Source: Candidatus Poribacteria bacterium (GTDB taxonomy: Bacteria > Poribacteria > WGA-4E > WGA-3G). From it: a DNA stretch of 6,037 bases. The stretch covers positions 1 through 6,037 of the forward strand of contig VXZL01000084.1 of NCBI GenBank assembly GCA_009845505.1. The letters run 5' to 3'. Shown here piece by piece: positions 1-5,336 of the stretch (position 1 is its first letter; every line of letters starts with the position of its first letter). Under the pieces are notes generated by a model. The model ran no database searches and was not told the DNA's origin. It worked only from the letters and a program-made list of their open reading frames with translations. A program made the position numbers and the translations under genes.

Positions 1-248
1 ATATAATACACAGACGCTAACCATTCTTTTCTTTTATAGTTAAGGTCCATGTTTATATGAACTGTTGTTTCATCATTGTCAGAAGATGTAACCTCTGCAC
101 CTGTGCGTGTCATAGTAAGATTGAAGTTATCCAGAAACTTCTCGGCATTAGAAATTATAACGTTTGCTCTTTGTTTGCTGAATGTATCAGTTACCCATTT
201 TTTCCCTTTACCTGTGGCACCTTCACGTCTGGTTTTGTTGATATTCAT
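1..248 (-). CDS. Partial unrecognised protein, N-terminal 82 residues, runs off left edge
   Basis: An open minus-strand frame begins at ATG 248-246 (MNINKTRREGATGKGKKW...) and stays open for 82 codons to the window edge, so its C-terminus is missing. Its composition (many K, E, D, T, N; regular hydrophobic residues) looks like a real soluble protein, unlike the Cys-rich overlapping plus-strand frame. The N-terminus is basic (residues 5-17 rich in K, R and G). There is no signal peptide or membrane segment. I do not recognise a family and assign no function. The ATG has no clear Shine-Dalgarno site; an in-frame GTG at 269-267 would add seven residues and follows a G-rich stretch. An in-frame TAG at 284-282 prevents further extension. 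It is more A+T-rich than the kinase gene upstream. It lies on the same strand and may be read through from the kinase. Confidence 0.5.
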   Translation of the reverse strand, partial: MNINKTRREGATGKGKKWVTDTFSKQRANVIISNAEKFLDNFNLTMTRTGAEVTSSDNDETTVHINMDLNYKRKEWLASVYY

Positions 249-323
249 AAGTGTATAGGGGACAGTCACCCGCCCCCGCCTCTATTACTGTAGTTGTCTA
301 ATCCTATCCATAGATTCATCTGT
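249..323 (-). other. Kinase-to-partial-gene gap holding a 17-codon ORF
   Basis: Just 4 nt after the kinase stop codon an ATG (319-317) opens a 17-codon frame (MNLWIGLDNYSNRGGGG). It ends at TGA 268-266, inside a G-rich run. The TGA overlaps an in-frame GTG (269-267) of the partial downstream gene as GTGA, a common coupled-gene arrangement. A -1 shift in the G-run would instead fuse both frames into one protein. This could be a tiny leader ORF, a frameshifted N-terminus of the downstream gene, or chance. No convincing terminator hairpin with a T-run is present. Confidence 0.25.
258..270. repeat. GC-rich imperfect palindrome
   Basis: The 13-base element ggggacagtcacc pairs with its own reverse complement at all but one position (G-G-n-GAC-t-GTC-n-C-C on the minus strand). 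It is followed immediately by a C-rich run (271-280), in otherwise A+T-rich surroundings. It resembles dispersed REP-type palindromes, but only one copy is present in this window, so its identity as a repeat is unproven. Confidence 0.3.
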
Positions 324-1367
324 TTAGCGACTGATACGCACACTCCCCGCTTGTATCGCTGTTTCTGCCTCTTCTGCCGTTGCCCAGTTGAAGTCTCCGG
401 GGAAGGTATGCGCCAAGGCAGAATAACCACCCGCAAAATCGACTGCTTCTTGGGGCGATTTGCCGTTTAATAGGCTATAAATTAATCCCGACGAGAAACT
501 ATCGCCACCACCCACGCGGTCTACGAGTTCTAAGTCCTCATAGATACGGGACAGGTAAAATTCTTCACCGTCAAACAAGAGCGTCCGCCAGTCGTTGAGC
601 CACCCTGTTTTTGCGTCGCGTAAGGTCGTCCCAATCATCTGAATGCTTGGAAAAGCGTCTTTGACCCGTTGCGCCATCTCTTTGTAACTATCGGGTTCGA
701 GTTTGCTGTAGGATTCGGTTGTGCCTTCCGCCGCGAAGCCGAGCGATTTCTCGAAATCTTCCTCGTTACCGATAAGAACAGAGACGTGCTCCATCATGGG
801 TCGGTTCGCTGCTTGTGCTTCCTCTGCGCTCCAGAGTTTAGATCGAAAGTTCAGATCGTAACTCGTTTTGACTCCCGCTGTGCGCGCCGCCTTGAGTGCC
901 TCTGCTGAGACAGCCGCCGCTGATTCCGATAAAGCCGGTGTGATACCGCTGAGATGAAACCAACGCGCACCGCTAAATATAGATGCCCAATCAATCTCGT
1001 CGACCTGCACGTTGGAAATCGCAGAATAGCCGCGGTCGTAGGTAACGCTGCTCGCACGCGGACCGGCACCCAATTCGAGATGATAGAATCCGTTCCGTTC
1101 CAAGCCGATCCCGTCGAAGTCCGCCCAGACGATGTTCGACATGTCCACACCGAGTTCGCGTCCTTTGTTGCGGATATAACGACCCGACCAATTGTCCACG
1201 AGTCGTGATACCCACGCCGTCCGCAATCCGAGTTGTGCAGCGTTGACGGCAACGTTCATCTCTGCACCGCCTGCAGTGATTGCCAGCGATGACACCTGCT
1301 CAAGCCGCATAAACTCCGGTGCCGTGAGTCGGATCATCGCTTCACCAAATGTAACTAAATCGTACAT
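324..1367 (-). CDS. PfkB-family sugar kinase, probably 2-keto-3-deoxygluconate kinase-like (kdgK-like)
   Basis: This 347-residue cytoplasmic kinase is of normal length for PfkB/ribokinase-family carbohydrate kinases, which transfer phosphate from ATP to a sugar or sugar acid. The N-terminal signature is at about residues 32-56 (TAGGAEMNVAVNAAQLG), with the conserved Gly-Gly and Asn. The C-terminal signature is at about 283-300 (DRVGGGDSF), with the presumed catalytic base Asp289 in the anion-hole loop. The DLNFRSKLW segment at 171-179 and the FGEAMIRL start resemble 2-keto-3-deoxygluconate kinases, which make 2-keto-3-deoxy-6-phosphogluconate. Substrate identity is inferred; another keto-sugar is possible. 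The start is well supported: AGGAGA (1380-1375) sits 7 nt before ATG, inside the end of the upstream small gene, implying translational coupling. It is probably expressed from the promoter near 1690-1714. Confidence 0.9.
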   Translation of the reverse strand: MYDLVTFGEAMIRLTAPEFMRLEQVSSLAITAGGAEMNVAVNAAQLGLRTAWVSRLVDNWSGRYIRNKGRELGVDMSNIVWADFDGIGLERNGFYHLELGAGPRASSVTYDRGYSAISNVQVDEIDWASIFSGARWFHLSGITPALSESAAAVSAEALKAARTAGVKTSYDLNFRSKLWSAEEAQAANRPMMEHVSVLIGNEEDFEKSLGFAAEGTTESYSKLEPDSYKEMAQRVKDAFPSIQMIGTTLRDAKTGWLNDWRTLLFDGEEFYLSRIYEDLELVDRVGGGDSFSSGLIYSLLNGKSPQEAVDFAGGYSALAHTFPGDFNWATAEEAETAIQAGSVRISR

Positions 1368-1370
1368 AGT

Positions 1371-1640
1371 TCATTCTCCTGTGTCTATATCTGTTTTGTT
1401 CTGGTATTCGTTATAAAGATTTTCAATACACGGTCCACAAAAGCAGTAGACCCTGCCGTAGCCGCCGACCTCTTTTTCAAGCAATTCGGTCATCGGGAAC
1501 TCGTCTTGGCACATCGCACAGACTTCTATTTGTGCTACGGGTTCAGCCGCGTCCCCGTCTGCTTTCTGTCGAGAGGACATAAAGTGCAGGATTAACCAAA
1601 CGACAATAGGCGTTAGAATTACAAAAATAATAAAAAGCAT
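1371..1640 (-). CDS. Small membrane-anchored cysteine-rich (zinc-ribbon-like) protein
   Basis: An 89-residue protein with one N-terminal hydrophobic helix (about residues 2-21). A short polar linker (22-37, rich in Ala, Asp and Glu) follows, then a compact domain with five cysteines: C41-x-x-C44, then 21 residues, then C66-x-C68-x-x-C71 (YCFCGPCI). Two CxxC pairs are the usual layout of a zinc ribbon; the extra C66 is unusual. The charge distribution (basic residues just after the helix) suggests the Cys domain faces the cytoplasm. I do not recognise a named family. A weak Shine-Dalgarno (GAAGGGAA, 1654-1647) precedes the ATG, and a near-consensus promoter lies about 46 bp upstream. Its stop codon is 3 nt before the kinase ATG, so both belong to one transcript. 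It might recruit or regulate a partner at the membrane, but that is speculation. Confidence 0.75.
   Translation of the reverse strand: MLFIIFVILTPIVVWLILHFMSSRQKADGDAAEPVAQIEVCAMCQDEFPMTELLEKEVGGYGRVYCFCGPCIENLYNEYQNKTDIDTGE
1375..1380 (-). promoter_or_regulatory. Strong Shine-Dalgarno site of the sugar kinase
   Basis: AGGAGA on the minus strand lies 7 nt before the kinase ATG. It ends 2 nt before the TGA stop (1373-1371) of the small cysteine-rich gene. Ribosomes finishing the small gene therefore uncover or occupy this site. This fixes the kinase start and argues for coupled expression. Confidence 0.8.
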
Positions 1641-1685
1641 TCTGTGTTCCCTTCACAACGGCGTACAGCAATTCGTATTTCCGTT

Positions 1686-1714
1686 ACTATAGCGGATAAC
1701 CGAGAGCATGTCAA
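1686..1714 (-). promoter_or_regulatory. Near-consensus sigma70 promoter for the small Cys-rich gene and kinase
   Basis: Read on the minus strand, TTGACA (1714-1709, perfect -35) is followed after exactly 17 nt by TATAGT (1691-1686, five of six -10 bases). Transcription would start near 1679, giving a leader of about 40 nt before the ATG at 1640. This is the best promoter match in the window. Confidence 0.75.
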
Positions 1715-1715
1715 C

Positions 1716-1736
1716 GGAATTGTTTTGGTTAATTCC
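1716..1736. promoter_or_regulatory. Inverted repeat between divergent promoters, candidate operator
   Basis: GGAATT (1716-1721) and AATTCC (1731-1736) form a perfect 6-bp inverted repeat with a 9-bp spacer. The outer bases TCA (1711-1713) and TGA (1737-1739) extend the symmetry after a 2-nt offset on the left. The site abuts the leftward -35 element and contains the rightward -35 element, where a dimeric regulator could affect both directions. No regulator gene is present in the window. Confidence 0.4.
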
Positions 1737-1754
1737 TGAGTCTTGTGCTACAAT
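1725..1754 (+). promoter_or_regulatory. Promoter of the enolase-superfamily gene
   Basis: TTGGTT (1725-1730) and TACAAT (1749-1754) are spaced by 18 nt. The -10 hexamer is preceded by TGC, an extended -10 feature that compensates for a modest -35. Transcription would start near 1761, leaving a leader of about 33 nt made almost wholly of heptamer repeats. Its -35 lies within the candidate operator. Confidence 0.5.
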
Positions 1755-1755
1755 A

Positions 1756-1793
1756 CCGAAAACTAAAAACCAATAACCAACAACTAAAAACAG
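1756..1793 (+). repeat. Degenerate heptamer tandem repeat in the leader before the start codon
   Basis: Five units follow each other in exact 7-nt register: CCGAAAA, CTAAAAA, CCAATAA, CCAACAA, CTAAAAA. CAG and the ATG at 1794 come next. The consensus is roughly C-Y-R-A-N-A-A. No Shine-Dalgarno sequence is present here, so the A-rich repeat occupies the place of the ribosome binding site. The last unit plus CAGATG recurs exactly before the 65-residue gene on the other strand (5313-5301). Confidence 0.65.
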
Positions 1794-2924
1794 ATGACTA
1801 AAATAGCACACGTCCATGTTTATCCGACGGCTGTCGGGATGAAAGATGTCTTCAATATCGGTACCGGCTTCGTCGGAGATACCAGTGCCGCAGGCGATCA
1901 CGTCTTTGTCAAAATTACAACAGACGACGGTTACGTCGGTTGGGGTGAGCAACGCGCACTCCCGTCTTGGAGCTACGAAACCACTGAATCTATCACAACC
2001 ACCATTCGCAATTACATCGCACCCCTACTCCTCGGACGGGATCCGTTAAATCATAACGAAATCCACCACGCCATCTATGACGCATTGAAACCCGCTGTCA
2101 GCAATGGACACCCTTTCGCTAAAGCCGCAGTAGACATCGCTTTGCACGATCTGCGTGGACGGATCCTCGGTGTGCCGGTGCATACCCTTTTCGGTGGGAA
2201 ACGACACGAGGCACTCCCGCTCTGCTACGCCTTAAGCATTGATACGCCAGAGGTTATGGGTTTGAAGGCGAAAGCCTTGTCCCCGTGCTCTTGCTTCAAA
2301 GTGAAAGTCGGTGGCAACCCCGCGGAAGATGAAGAACGGCTACGCGCAGTCCATGAAGCGACGCCTCATGCGAAGCTCTGGATAGATGCGAATCAGTCCT
2401 ACACACCCTCCAATGCCTTGGAACTGCTGAAGCGGGTTGCCGATATCCGCGAAATTTACTGCATGGAGCAACCCGTGGCAAGCCAAGACTGGTTCGGTAT
2501 GAAGCGCGTCCGAGAAGACGCACCTGTTCCGATTGCGATTGATGAAGGTTGTTTTACGTCCTTCGATCTCGCTAAAATCGTACGCCTGGAATGTGCGGAT
2601 GCTGTCGTTCTGAAGGTCTGTAAATCTGGCGGTTTAGGGGAATGCCTCAAAAGCGTTCATGTCGCTGAAGCCAACGCCTTAGAACTCCTCGGCAGCGGTT
2701 TGACTGAAGCAGGGATTGGGTTCATCGCCAGTGTCCACCTCTTTTCAACGTTGGACTTAGTGCTACCAGCAGAACTCAATGCCCCCGCTTTTTTGGAAAC
2801 TATGGCAGTAAGTGGTGTCGAAATTCAGGATCACGTCGTAACAGTACCAGACGGTCCCGGTCTCGGTGTCACGCCCGATGAAGACTACATCAAGGCGAAT
2901 CTTCTGCAGATTGCGAGCCCTTAA
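1794..2924 (+). CDS. Mandelate racemase/muconate lactonizing enzyme family protein (MLE subgroup)
   Basis: A 376-residue cytoplasmic enolase-superfamily enzyme of full family length, with an N-terminal capping domain (about 1-130) and a TIM-barrel domain. Catalytic residues are recognisable: K169-V-K171 on the second strand, Mg2+ ligands D198 (WIDAN), E225 (MEQP) and D250 (IAIDEG), and K274 in VLKVCKSGG. Lys on both sides of the active site is the muconate-lactonizing subgroup pattern (cycloisomerases, o-succinylbenzoate synthases, dipeptide, N-acyl amino acid and proline-betaine epimerases, cis-3-hydroxyproline dehydratases). It differs from the His-Asp dyad of mandelate racemase and most sugar-acid dehydratases. 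The exact substrate cannot be read from sequence. The start fits the usual N-terminus but has no Shine-Dalgarno; a heptamer repeat precedes it. It is transcribed divergently from the kinase pair, and its 3' end overlaps the convergent transporter gene by 35 bp. Confidence 0.92.
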   Translation: MTKIAHVHVYPTAVGMKDVFNIGTGFVGDTSAAGDHVFVKITTDDGYVGWGEQRALPSWSYETTESITTTIRNYIAPLLLGRDPLNHNEIHHAIYDALKPAVSNGHPFAKAAVDIALHDLRGRILGVPVHTLFGGKRHEALPLCYALSIDTPEVMGLKAKALSPCSCFKVKVGGNPAEDEERLRAVHEATPHAKLWIDANQSYTPSNALELLKRVADIREIYCMEQPVASQDWFGMKRVREDAPVPIAIDEGCFTSFDLAKIVRLECADAVVLKVCKSGGLGECLKSVHVAEANALELLGSGLTEAGIGFIASVHLFSTLDLVLPAELNAPAFLETMAVSGVEIQDHVVTVPDGPGLGVTPDEDYIKANLLQIASP

Positions 2925-4083
2925 TTAGCATAAAAACCTCTATCAGGATAGCAATACCAATCGCCACGCCACAGAGTAAGTATGGACTCCGAACGCCGAG
3001 TTGCGAATCCGCTGAAATACCACCTAAGAACGGACCTAACAATATCCCTACACCGAGTATGGCTTCGTGCCACCCGCTTTTGTTCCCCTTGTCCACATGT
3101 CGATCCAACCCGTAATAGAGGCTGCTGAAATAAGTAAAAGCAGCGGATACACCGATAATCCCAAACGCAAATGCCCAAAGGAGTGTGTTTTGAGTGCCCC
3201 ATATTCCGAGAAAACTAAGTATTGCCAGTAACTGAACGATGAGTATTGGCGCGAAACGGTAGTGCCAACGGGTTGAGTAACCCGTCCCAAGAATAACGAA
3301 CGCCAGTGTTTGCAGTCCGCCAAGCGTTAGCATGAGATTGCCAAATGTTGTGGGTAGCATCCCCATCTCTTTCGTAAGTTTCGGTGCGAGCCGTCTCAGG
3401 ACCCCCAGCACAAACCAAGAGGCAAGATTCGCACATCGCGCAATATTGAGATGTGTTGTCCGAACGGGTAGGGGTGGATAAAGTACTTCAGTAGGCTCCG
3501 ATTGCTCGGCTCTGGCAACATCGAGTTTCAGGAAGTTATTCCCAAAAATTGTCACCAAAGTGAACAGCGTCGAGATGCCGGCAAGATAGAAGGGTCTAAA
3601 CGGATTCGCGTCGCCATACAGATAACTGGAGAACACTGGACCTAAAGTAATACCGATACTCCAGAACAAGTTGAAAAGCATGACCCGATGGACGAGTTCA
3701 GCTTCGCCCTCGCGTTCAGCAAGCCACGCCTCATAAGCGGGCCAGAAGAGTGCCATACTCACCCCGATGCCGGGAAAAATAAGTAAGAGGTGCGTACCGT
3801 TCCGACAGTAGGGAAGCCCGATACTCGCAGCACCCATCACCAGGAACGCAGTATAAAGTACATATCTCCGATCTATCCGATCCGACAGGCGACCGAACGG
3901 AATCGCCAGCACCACGAAGAAACCGGTCATAACTGCATTGAGGATACCCAGAAACGTGGAAGATAATCCTAAATAACTCGTATAAAAGGAGGTGTTCGTT
4001 AAGACACTGCTATAAGCGAAGTCGATTAACAGAACAGGAAAATAGACGGTAAGCAGTTGGCTCAACTTTAAGTTTCGGCGCAT
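2890..4083 (-). CDS. Major facilitator superfamily (MFS) transporter
   Basis: A 397-residue inner-membrane carrier with about twelve hydrophobic segments in two halves. The first six lie near residues 9-28, 43-63, 74-92, 98-118, 136-156 and 163-184. A polar central loop at about 185-212 separates them from six more (about 216-229, 248-267, 277-296, 300-320, 340-357, 367-387). The MFS motif A is clear between helices 2 and 3 (GRLSDRIDRR, 64-73), and Gly-Pro turns occur in helix 5 (148-149) and helix 11 (350-351). MFS proteins move small solutes by uniport, symport or antiport. Direction and substrate are unknown; the adjacent enolase-superfamily enzyme makes uptake of its substrate one possibility, drug efflux another. 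Only a weak, distant AGGTG precedes the ATG, 24 nt after the molybdoenzyme stop codon, so expression probably follows from upstream. Confidence 0.9.
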   Translation of the reverse strand: MRRNLKLSQLLTVYFPVLLIDFAYSSVLTNTSFYTSYLGLSSTFLGILNAVMTGFFVVLAIPFGRLSDRIDRRYVLYTAFLVMGAASIGLPYCRNGTHLLLIFPGIGVSMALFWPAYEAWLAEREGEAELVHRVMLFNLFWSIGITLGPVFSSYLYGDANPFRPFYLAGISTLFTLVTIFGNNFLKLDVARAEQSEPTEVLYPPLPVRTTHLNIARCANLASWFVLGVLRRLAPKLTKEMGMLPTTFGNLMLTLGGLQTLAFVILGTGYSTRWHYRFAPILIVQLLAILSFLGIWGTQNTLLWAFAFGIIGVSAAFTYFSSLYYGLDRHVDKGNKSGWHEAILGVGILLGPFLGGISADSQLGVRSPYLLCGVAIGIAILIEVFMLIKGSQSAEDSP

Positions 4084-4107
4084 ATTTTATCGTTTCGCAC
4101 CTGAGGT

Positions 4108-5100
4108 CTATGGTAGGACGACCTCTGCATCGACTATATGATAGCCTGTCGCGCCAACCGGTTCGATATCAAGCCCGATTTCGTCTTGGACGACCCCGTT
4201 GTTAGCGGTCGCTCTTGCATAGATTTCAACAGGGGCTGCGTTTTCTGGTACGTGCCATTCCCATTTCCAGAGTACCCATGCGAGCGGTGTATCCTTTGCC
4301 CAAATTTCCGCCGCTTCCCACGTCTGACCGTAGTCGATGCTGACTTCGACCTTCTTGATACCGTCGTGGTTCCCTGCATCGAACGCTGCGCCGCTGACTG
4401 TATACGTTTTTCCGCCTATAATCGCCTCGCCTTCACTCGGTGTGCCAATCATTGTGGCAAGTTTCACCTGTGCGATGGGATCCCAACCCCGTTTCTCCCA
4501 ATAACTTTCATGTTCGGCAGCCAATTGGATGTTGACGATCCATTTCGGGTTTTTCGTGCCGTAGTTCCCCGGATTTAGCAGGCGAACCGGAAAGCCGTGT
4601 TCTGTCGGCAGCGGGACACCGTTCATCTCATAAGCGAGGAGCGTTTCTGTTTCCATTGCCTCTTCAAGTGGGATTGCTGTATGATAGCCGTCTGCGCAGC
4701 GGAAAACGACCACTTTGACTTCAGGTTTCGGAGCGACTTTCTCAAGCAGATCGCGTAGGCGCACCCCTTTCCACACCGCATTGCTCATCTGTTCCGTGCC
4801 AATTGGGTCCCCAATACATTTCAACGTCCGCATCGCCGTAACAGATTCCATCGCTGTGATGTCTTGAAGTCCCAAGGGGCGCATCGGTTTTTCGATCAGT
4901 CCGGTGATAGCCATTCGCCACGTCGCACCGTCAAGTACAGCCGGATCACCAATCTGTAGGATATAGAAGTCGGCGTTTGGTGTTATCAGTGTGCTCGGTC
5001 TCAAGGACGACATCGTGTCTGTTTGTCCTTCGAGTTGAAGCGGTAGCACCATTCCTGCGGCACTAATCGCGCTCAGTTTTATGAATGTTCGTCTTCGCAT
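4108..5100 (-). CDS. Sulfite-oxidase-type molybdopterin oxidoreductase, Tat-exported
   Basis: A 330-residue molybdoenzyme. It starts with a twin-arginine signal (MRRRTFIKLS, then a hydrophobic stretch to about residue 22), so it is probably exported folded to the periplasm. Residues about 40-200 are the molybdopterin-binding domain. C95 in TLKCIGDPIGT is the expected Mo ligand, followed by WKGVRLRDLLE (110-120), DGYHTAIPLEEAM (137-149) and HGFPVRLLNPGNYG (168-181). Residues about 215-325 match the Mo-co dimerisation (Ig-like) domain (VEVSIDYGQTWEAAEIW, 251-267). Sulfite itself is only one possible substrate. No heme-binding CxxCH is present, so an external electron acceptor is needed. The ATG follows an A-run and an AAGGA site 12 nt upstream, within the end of the small membrane gene 5 nt away; coupling is likely. 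It is followed by the MFS gene. Confidence 0.92.
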   Translation of the reverse strand: MRRRTFIKLSAISAAGMVLPLQLEGQTDTMSSLRPSTLITPNADFYILQIGDPAVLDGATWRMAITGLIEKPMRPLGLQDITAMESVTAMRTLKCIGDPIGTEQMSNAVWKGVRLRDLLEKVAPKPEVKVVVFRCADGYHTAIPLEEAMETETLLAYEMNGVPLPTEHGFPVRLLNPGNYGTKNPKWIVNIQLAAEHESYWEKRGWDPIAQVKLATMIGTPSEGEAIIGGKTYTVSGAAFDAGNHDGIKKVEVSIDYGQTWEAAEIWAKDTPLAWVLWKWEWHVPENAAPVEIYARATANNGVVQDEIGLDIEPVGATGYHIVDAEVVLP

Positions 5101-5105
5101 TTTTT

Positions 5106-5303
5106 TTAATTTTCCTTGCCTCTTTTTCTATTTCGCATTCGCATCGTAATTTTTACAACGCCTCGCACCATAATCGCTGTGCCGCCAATCAGAAATAACG
5201 GCATCCCCCATCGCCATTGAAAGAAAAAATAGGCGACAAAACTGACGCACATTAAAACGATGAGCGTATTCAGGAGTTTTCTGTGTTCATACCATTTTTG
5301 CAT
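5106..5303 (-). CDS. Small two-helix membrane protein next to the molybdoenzyme
   Basis: A 65-residue protein with two predicted membrane helices (about residues 10-29 and 33-51), a short turn containing Trp-Arg-Trp-Gly between them, and a strongly basic tail (51-63, many Arg and Lys). By the positive-inside rule both ends should face the cytoplasm. It has no Cys or His pattern of a heme carrier: there is one Cys (C20) and one His (H7), so it is not a short version of a cytochrome partner. I recognise no family. It lies 5 nt upstream of the molybdoenzyme, whose ribosome binding site falls in its last codons, so the two are probably co-translated. It could anchor or assist the exported enzyme, but only position suggests this. 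The start lacks a Shine-Dalgarno and follows a heptamer repeat. Confidence 0.65.
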   Translation of the reverse strand: MQKWYEHRKLLNTLIVLMCVSFVAYFFFQWRWGMPLFLIGGTAIMVRGVVKITMRMRNRKRGKEN

Positions 5304-5329
5304 CTGTTTTTAGAGTTATCAGTTGTCAG
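5304..5329 (-). repeat. Heptamer repeat before the small membrane gene
   Basis: Read on the minus strand, the gap holds CTGACAA, CTGATAA, a two-base CT insertion, CTAAAAA and CAG, then the ATG at 5303. It has the same C-Y-R-A-N-A-A consensus and the same terminal CTAAAAACAGATG as the repeat before the enolase-superfamily gene at 1784-1796. It fills nearly the whole 33-nt gap after the upstream stop codon, and no Shine-Dalgarno is seen. Confidence 0.55.
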
Positions 5330-5336
5330 AAAGAGC

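Noticed and set aside
57..293. Plus-strand ORFs of 78 and 60 codons in the left end
   Set aside because: Cys-rich, low-plausibility translation with no ribosome binding site; the minus-strand frame over the same bases is open to the edge and looks far more like a protein.
851..1252. Minus-strand 133-codon frame and overlapping plus-strand frames inside the kinase
   Set aside because: Shadow frames of a well-supported kinase gene with Arg-, Ser- and Thr-rich unnatural composition.
1657..1685. AACGG-N19-CCGTT inverted repeat as a leader hairpin
   Set aside because: The stem is only 5 bp with a 19-nt loop, and part of it lies upstream of the predicted transcription start, so a leader RNA structure is unlikely.
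1756..1793. Short regular repeat as a CRISPR array
   Set aside because: Units are 7 nt, contiguous and degenerate, with no spacers.
1653..1952. Minus-strand 99-codon ORF across the divergent control region
   Set aside because: It runs antisense into the enolase-superfamily gene and across both promoters and the repeat, with no plausible domain.
4138..4578. Plus-strand 146-codon ORF opposite the molybdoenzyme
   Set aside because: Antisense shadow; the minus-strand frame contains conserved molybdopterin-domain and dimerisation-domain motifs.
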